From positions 495,779,106-495,843,105 of the forward strand of contig NC_133328.1 of the NCBI RefSeq assembly GCF_042186555.1: 64,000 bases of DNA, written 5' to 3'. The translations under genes and the position numbers were made by a program. The notes under the pieces were generated by a model that saw only the letters and a list, made by a program, of their open reading frames with translations, ran no database searches and had not been told where the DNA came from. Below are positions 57,701 to 64,000 of the stretch, in pieces. The stretch's first letter is position 1; every line of letters starts with the position of its first letter. Source of the DNA: Aquarana catesbeiana (Eukaryota > Chordata > Amphibia > Anura > Ranidae).

Positions 57701-58536
57701 AAGTTACCAATTGCTTCTATAATTGCTTTATGACAGATTGGATCAGACATAAGTCTATCGTTTAAACGCCAAGACCAGCTTGTGCCTCGAGTCTGAGGGA
57801 GATATATTGATAGAAATACAGGTGAATGGTCAGACCAAATAAATGACCCTATTTCCATTGAGGGGTTCCACCCCAAAACCTTTGGACCTGATAAGAAATA
57901 GTCTAGCCTACTGTAAGATTTATGTGCTGATGAGAAATATGAATAATTACGATCTGTGGGATATAGAATCCGCCACAAATCAAGAAGTCTATGGTCAAAC
58001 AATTGTTTCTTCAGGGCCCTCAGCTGGGAAAAAGAGATATTGGAGCTTTGGGCAGAGGTGTCTAACTGAGGCTCCAAGGCTAAATTGAGATCTCCTCCTA
58101 CAACAATAACGCCTTCAGCGAAATCCGCTAAAAGATGAAGATAACGAGAAATGGTCATGGTTTGGTGATAATTCGGAATGTAAAAATTGGCAATTGTGAA
58201 GAGTTTATCCCATATCCGGAATTTAAGTAAAGGATATCTACCACTGGTATCAGCTATATGTTCCAAATATTGAGGCAGTACATTTTTATGAAAGGCGATG
58301 GAGACCCCCCTGGCCTTCGAACCAGACATAGTGCTATGAAACCATTGAGAGTAATGTTTAACTGAGCATGCAGGGATGCCTTCGGTGCGGAAGTGGGTCT
58401 CCTGGAGGAGTATTATATCTGGCTTAGCTTTATGCAAACTGTCTAAGATCTGTCCTCTTTTTGACTCGCTGTTTAAACCTTTGACATTATAGATACAGAG
58501 TTTCAGTAGAGATGCCGAGGAAGACCCCCTAGCCAT
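54756..58536 (-). pseudogene. L1-like ORF2 (endonuclease and reverse transcriptase), broken
   Basis: The ORF starts at ATG 58536. The AP-type endonuclease shows YNVKGLN, LLQETHF, VVGGDLN and WSDHSPV. A single in-frame TAA near 57526 ends the first segment, and the same frame continues to about 56765. The RT shows SPGPDGFTPKFYK, PISLIGVDIKIYAKLIA and DAEKAFDRV, then NGTHQGCHLSPLLY. The catalytic box reads LFADNLLLY, so the second Asp is Asn (codon AAC at 56390-56392). Frameshifts lie near 56770, 55600 and 55250. The C-terminal zinc knuckle CWRCHAAKGSLLHIWWEC is near 55080. It cannot make active enzyme. Confidence 0.93.
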
Positions 58537-58559
58537 CTTAAAAAAAAAAAAAAAGGGGG

Positions 58560-59217
58560 GAAACTTATAAAAAGAGAGGTTCCCTCTCTAGGGGCCCTGA
58601 GCTACTCAAGGTCCACAAATAGGACAAAACACTCGGGAAAAAAAAAACACAAAGGGATATGGACATATGTCAATAAAAAGAAAAATCACCAAGCCCTACC
58701 AGAGAGCTGGTGTACCTACAAGGGGGTTAAGTAGGTAGACCCAGAGGTTGTCTCACAGCAGAGACCCGGGACAAAGAAAATATATATATCTTATCCTCCG
58801 CATAGTTTATTATTCCTTTTCTGTTTCTCCTCCCCCTCCCCATTGTATACATTAGAGTCGGGAGAGGGAAAAAAAACAAACAAAAAACCCCAAAAAAATC
58901 CCCAACAAATTATAATATGTAAGGGGGGTGGGAGGGGGGGGGGAAAGGGGGGGTGGTCCGAGCAGCATGGGCCGTGTGAGCAGTCCATCTGGAGGGAGGG
59001 GAGGGATACAAGAGAGAAAGGAAAAAAAAAGAGAGAAAAAAATCCTTTCCCTTTCCCTTCTCTTTTCCTTCTATTTTTCTTCCAAGAGTATAGTATTATG
59101 TTTATATAATCTTCCCCCCTTTCTTCCCTTTCCCTCTCTCATATACATTTATGCATACCCACACATACATGCATTGCCCAGTGGTTGTGCGTACGCTTAC
59201 CCAGATATATTTGCTGC

Positions 59218-59298
<81 letters not shown>

Positions 59299-60090
59299 TT
59301 AACAAGAGCATGTAGATACTAGCACATTCATTCATCTATCACGTGTTTCTCATTAAGGGGGCCCTAATCTCATTATTATGTTACGTAACCTTTGGCATCC
59401 AGATAGGTATCCCCAACATAGCTCGTCCACACCCCCCTCTAGTCACCTCAACCGCTGGGGGAACCAATCAGGTAAATTACACCCTGACTGAACGGTTCGC
59501 ATGTTGCAGAGCAAACCTTGATTTCAATAGTGAATCGGATAACATAGGTTTAAACACCCATATAACCAGTTCCTATGGGGCTCTAAAAAGATTTCCATAG
59601 CCTTAGTCCAAGTTTGGTCTAAACCAAAACTCACAGTCGTTATAGCGTATATCATGTTGCGTAGCAATCGCAAATGTTCCATACTACAACATGATTCAAA
59701 CGTATAGGACTGGTGTAGCCTTTGCCCACCACATACAGCATCATACAATGTCTAACCCTGTGACGCTATGGACCGTTCTGCAGTTAAAAAAAAAAAAAAA
59801 AAATCATCTACATCTATTTTCCCCCCTCCTTCCCTCTCTCTCCCACTCCCCCATACATAGCACATGGTGGTAGGCCTAATGGTAACATAACCCCCTAGTA
59901 AGACTATAGAACAAGTTAATCAGATTGCACAACAATGCTCTTCATACATAGCCCCAATGTGCCACCATGTATCACATACACTTTAATAGATACTGTTTTT
60001 TTTTAGTTGTTTCCTTTGTGATTAAAACAACAAAAAACAAAAACAAACGCAAAAAAGAAAAAAAAAAAATTCTCATTTCTTTTTGAGTGG
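58560..60090. repeat. Low-complexity inter-ORF region of the LINE
   Basis: Between ORF1 and ORF2: a G/A-rich stretch at 58920-59040, C/T-rich tracts at 59100-59150, an (AT)n tract of about 33 units at 59230-59294, and A tracts near 59787 and 60060. No coding motif. Confidence 0.8.
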
Positions 60091-60091
60091 C

Positions 60092-60535
60092 TTAAGGCCT
60101 CATGCACACAGACGTTTTTACAGCCACCTTTCCGAGCATTTTCTGCAGCTCAAAAATGCCTGTCTATGTTAGTCTATGGCTTCATGCCCACCTAGGCGTC
60201 CTTGAGCTGCAAATGGCATAGGTGTTTTTAAGCTGCAAAAAAAAACCAGGACCAGTGGGTTCTGAGAGACGTTTTTCAGCTGCAAAAACGCTCTAACGCT
60301 GACAAACTCTCAAAAACGCTCAAAAATGTCGCTCACCAACGTCTTTCAACGCTTTTGATCCATTGCAAAAAAAAAAACGGTAACGCGGAAAAACGCTAAA
60401 AAAAGCTAATAAAACGCCAAAAAACCGCTATTGCAAAAACATTGAAAAAAAGCTGAAAAAAGTTTAAAAAAATCAATGCAAAAATACTGGCGTTTTCATA
60501 ACGCTATTTCAACATCCCGTGTGCATGAGGCCTAA
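60092..60535. mobile_element. MITE nested inside the LINE
   Basis: TAAGGCCTCATGCACACAG and CGTGTGCATGAGGCCTAA form the terminal inverted repeat. The interior is rich in AAAACGCT and AGCGTTTT. It lies between ORF1 and ORF2 and so is younger than the LINE. Confidence 0.9.
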
Positions 60536-60779
60536 TAGTTGATAATCTGGGTTTGATCCCATCCTGACTAAATTAATTGTCAATGTTATATATAAATCCA
60601 TAATGCTATAAAATACTACTGCATAACTCAACTAAAAAAAAATTCATAAGTTCTTTGAAATTTCATTGATGGTCATACCCACGGCATACTACAGGAGGTA
60701 TTAAAAAGAAAAAAAAAAGAGGGGGGGGGGGCAAGAGAAAGGGAATTTACAGTTGATTTGTTATTTATTGTTGCTTATG

Positions 60780-62215
60780 GAACTCTTCACTCCCCCCCCC
60801 CCCTCCCCCCTCCTGGTTAATAGTCATTGTTGCAGCTATTACAGCTGGCAGGCTGGTCTCAGCACTTGATAAGGCCATTGCTTCAGTCCTTTCATCAGCT
60901 CCCAAACGTTCAGCTCTCTTAAATGGTGTATAAGTCTGTGGCCATGTTATTGTTGGAAGGTCTGGCAAACCAAAGATTTTTTGTATAGTGGGGATATCGG
61001 ATGGATCACCTGCCATCTTTCTTGATTTGGAGTTGGAATGGGAAGCTCCAATGATATACGAGTTTGCGATCTTGCAACATTTTAAGCAGTGGCCTTAGTG
61101 CTCTTCTTATCTATAATGTAAACCGACACAAATCGTGTAATAAATAGACAGATGTCCCATTTAGGTTAACTTGACCTTTTTCTCTGGCCTTCCTCATAAT
61201 CTCCTCCTTCTCTCTATAGAAATGTACACGACAAATCATATCTCTTGGTTTGGTTGAATCTATATTTCTAGGTCCTAAAGCCTGATGAACTCTATCAAGT
61301 TCTATATTTGATGTCTCAGGTTTTTCCAGCAAAAAGTTGAATATTTTTTTGACTGTTAACATAAGGTCCTCGGTACCTGGTATCTCTGGTACCCCCTAAT
61401 ACAGATATTGTTCCTATTATTACGATTTTCCTGGTCCTCCAATAATTGGAACAATGTATGGATGTGCGCCTCTTGTGTATCTAAACGTTGTTCTTGTGAT
61501 TGTAGTGAGCCCCGTCAAGACATCTAAGGACTGCTCCAACTCTACAGTCTTTACCCCTGTTGCCCGCAGCTCCATTTTAACAGACTGAAGCTCTTTGTGA
61601 CAACCCTGCTCCAAACATTGCACAAAAGCCTCCATGTCATTACGAGTAGGTAGTGTGCGAAGATATTCCCTTAGATCTCCCTCCTCTAAACTCAGAGCAG
61701 ACCTCTAAGCCTCCCTCTAAACCTCCAGCCACTTTTATATCATATTTAACCCCAGCTGAAGAAAGGGTGGTGGAGATAGGGGAGGAAAGAGGTGAGGGAG
61801 ACTCTATAGGATCAATCACATTTATATTTGCTGTGCTTGCTCTGTTTAATATAACTGATGCTGATGCACTTGTTCCACTTACCGCACCTAACCCAGCGGG
61901 GTTCAGGGGTTCAGCTGAATCCATAGATGAAGGCTGCGCTCTCACGGCACTCATAGCAGCTGTTGGAAACGGAGCTAGTAGAAACAGAGTTGAAGCCGGT
62001 GATTGCAGGGGATCACAAGCAGGAACACAAGCGGGGACACAAGCGGCTTCTCTGCAGCCTCCCAACTCTAGCTTTGATGTGCGGGAGCGAGTCCGGCCAC
62101 CAACAGGGAAGAACTCTAGGATGCCTTGCTGGCTGGTAGATACCGTAGATACCGTGGTAGCTGTAGGCGGACGGCGCGATGTGTTGGATACACTTCGCCT
62201 TCTCCTCTGTCCCAT
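60780..62215 (-). pseudogene. L1-like ORF1 (RNA-binding protein), broken
   Basis: An N-terminal serine/threonine/proline-rich region begins MGQRRRRSVSNTSRRPPTAT. A short coiled coil (MEAFVQCLEQGCHKELQSVK) is near 61600. The RRM-like core near 61450-61150 includes LLEDQENRNNRNNI, then ELDRVHQALGPRNI, KPRDMICRVHFYREKEEI and RKAREKG. This is the typical L1 transposase_22 arrangement. The C-terminal part (SDIPTIQKIFGLPDLP) ends near 60780. At least three frameshifts or stops separate the pieces. The antisense 206-codon ORF at 61653-62273 is a shadow. Confidence 0.85.
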
Positions 62216-63070
62216 GGAACCCCGGGGGGGGGGGGGGGAGAAAAGCTGTAGGTTGCCAATAGATCACTGGTAATAGCGCTGGTTTTGCAGTGGGTTACCA
62301 CAGAGTATGATCATGTACAGACAGACACAGCTGAACACTGTGAACTACCAGAGTAGGTATCGCACAGCACATACAGCAAAGATTGCAAGGACAGCTGGGA
62401 CTTTCACCTGCCTATCTCAGGTGATGCTTCTGCGGATCAGTGGGGAATCATTAGTCCCGGTCTCAGCTGGAGCACGGAGCACGTCTAGCACACTCCTTCC
62501 TCCATGATCAACCACTCCCCTCTCAGCCACTCCCTAATCCCCAATTTTTCTTGTATAATGTGAAAGATGTTATGCTGAGTAAATAGATACCCAATATGTC
62601 ATGCTTTGAAATTGCGCACACTCCTGGAATAGCGACAAACTACGGTACCTAAAAATCATCATAGGCAACGCTTTCAAAATTTCTACTGTTTATTAGTTTA
62701 GAGTAACAGAGGAGGCCTGTTGCTAGAATTATTGCTCTCACTCTAATGATCGCAGCAATACCTCACATGTGTGGTTTGAACACCGTTTACATTTGCGGGA
62801 ACAAATTACGTATGCGATCACTTCTGCCCACGAGCACGGAGGGACGGACGCTTTAAATTTTTTTTTTTTTACTTTTTTTTTTTTAATTTACAGTTTTTTG
62901 TTTTTTTTTAAATCTGATCATTTTTATTGCTGTCACAAGGAATGTAAACAACCCTTGTGACAGTAATAGGTGGTGGCAGGTACTCTTTATAGAGGGATCT
63001 GGGGTCTATAAGACCCCAAATCCCTCCTTTGCACATAAAAGTATTCAAAACACCAAAATCTGCGTTTTGG

Positions 63071-64000
63071 AATACTAGTGTAGCACTAACCCATGGTGGA
63101 GCTGTTGGTTTAAAGCAGGCTGTTACCGTCACCTTTGTTACCTCAAATTTCCCCAGAACTGGGTCTAGGGTCCCGTTGAGTTTAGTACCAGACAGTGTAG
63201 ACACCATACACTTGAGTATCTTTTCCAATGCTTTAATAAAGAGTAACTGAAGGAAGTAGCAGGAAAGAGGCAGAAGAAGAGTTGCAGGGAAGTTCAAATA
63301 CCTTTTCTTGATGCAGAATTATGAATTGGAATCTTGTAGATGAATGTACTCTCCTTTTAGAGATGACACTTTGCCCGCCCGGATAGGTTTCTCTCACTAA
63401 CCAAGCAACCGGCACGCAGCACGAACAAAAATCTCTGCCACAGACTTGAATGGAATAGGAGCCCGTACGATCCTCTGCCACAGGATGTAATGGTTCACGA
63501 TGGACAGCAAACACAGCATTGGAACCTTTAAGCCGACCCGGCAGTACTATGCGGTAGGTTAACTTTAGGATGCGTCCTCCAACTGAGTCACCAGGCCCCC
63601 CTCCAGACCAGCACTCTGCATGATCCTTCCATGACGGGTCCTTCCCTGGGATCTTCTCAGTTGTCCACCTTCTTCCCGTAGGACAGACAGCACAGGACCA
63701 TTCTCTCGCCGCTGTGGTACGCCCCAGACAGGTTTCTGGTGCCCACCCACACGCTGTAGCAACGTGGTCCTCCCGATCGGAGGACCACGCAGTAGTATTC
63801 CTAACACATACCTGTCAGCCAGGAGGGCCAGCAGGTGGAACGAAAAAAAACCCTGAAACATGGCGTCTGTCCCAAAAATACCCTCTCCCAGAATGCAACT
63901 CGGAGGACCGCCTCCACCGAGTTATCTCCAGGACAGAAGAGCACCCATACGCTTCAGCGCGTTGCCTTTCCAACACCGACCCATGGCGACAACGACACCC
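63071..64000. other. Unidentified GC-richer segment, possible LTR remnant
   Basis: The family E similarity stops near 63070, and GTGTAGCACTAACCCATGG follows. TTTAATAAAGAGTAACTG at 63230 could be a polyadenylation signal in an LTR. Minus-strand ORFs of 93 and 98 codons have no motif that I recognise. The segment runs out of the window. Confidence 0.3.

Larger units (their letters stand above)
54554..62539 (-). mobile_element. Near-full-length L1/Tx1-like LINE
   Basis: The insert of about 8 kb reads on the minus strand: 5' start GGGGATTAGGGAGTGGC, ORF1 at about 62215-60780, a 2.2-kb inter-ORF region with MITE and microsatellites, ORF2 at 58536-54756, and a 3' end with CTTAATAAAAAG followed by an A-rich tail. 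It is flanked by CCCAATTTTT at 54544-54553 and 62540-62549, a 10-bp target duplication. Both ORFs are broken. Confidence 0.92.
54290..63070 (+). repeat. Family E repeat, copy 3, split by an L1-like LINE
   Basis: The left part, 54290-54553, runs from TTAACCCTTTCATGCCTAAG to CCCAATTTTT. The right part resumes at 62540 with CCCAATTTTTCTTGTATAAT, then GTGAAAGATGTTATGC. Together they match the uninterrupted run in copy 2 at 30780. Confidence 0.85.

Noticed and set aside
61653..62273. 206-codon plus-strand ORF
   Set aside because: It is antisense to the LINE ORF1 and has no motif of its own.
63233..63861. Two minus-strand ORFs of 93 and 98 codons as host genes
   Set aside because: No splice context or domain; the segment looks repeat-derived.

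Overview
This is animal nuclear DNA, almost certainly from a frog and most likely a true frog (Ranidae). The sequence is AT-rich and intron-like. It is dense with interspersed repeats that I associate with ranid genomes: MITEs ending in CGTACACACGGTCGGA, MITEs ending in GGTTCACAC, and repeats ending in GAAGTGGTTAA. It also carries LINEs, a DIRS-type retrotransposon, hAT and Tc1 relics and a tRNA-derived SINE. The taxon is an inference from repeat families; no diagnostic single-copy marker was compared.

Host gene. The only host gene I can support is CCDC178 (coiled-coil domain-containing protein 178). It lies on the minus strand and is represented by seven internal coding exons at 48906-49118, 35818-36038, 34383-34525, 25375-25528, 9404-9499, 5941-6077 and 2794-2977. 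Every exon has an AG acceptor and a GT donor, and the codon phases match at all six junctions. Together they encode 382 complete codons of almost pure coiled coil. The start codon and first exons lie to the right of the window or in sequence I could not recognise, and the C-terminal exons lie to the left. So the whole of 2794-49118 is one locus, and nearly everything else is intronic or upstream transposon sequence.

Layout. 1-2793: a MITE end, a fold-back element and a Tigger-like element. 2794-9499: three exons, a second fold-back element and repeat families E, I and F. 9500-25374: one long intron with hAT, AATAG-rich, Tc1, retropepsin and AT/GATA satellite relics plus two large inverted repeats. 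25375-36038: three exons separated by a SINE, a telomere-like minisatellite and nested E/F repeats. 36039-48905: an intron holding a 5'-truncated CR1/Rex-like LINE, a decayed but structurally complete DIRS element whose recombinase gene is split by a MITE, and a 264-bp perfect-centre palindrome. 49119-54289: hAT and other MITEs and an unidentified block. 54290-63070: a family-E repeat split by a near-full-length L1/Tx1-like LINE with a 10-bp target duplication. 63071-64000: an unidentified, possibly LTR-derived segment.

No operon, CRISPR, rRNA or stand-alone tRNA gene is present. All transposon genes examined carry stops or frameshifts. The most interesting points are the repeated occurrence of one hairpin-like core (CTGA-GAAG ... 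GAAACGCGTC) inside otherwise unrelated fold-back elements, the clear nesting chronologies, and the CCDC178 exon chain.
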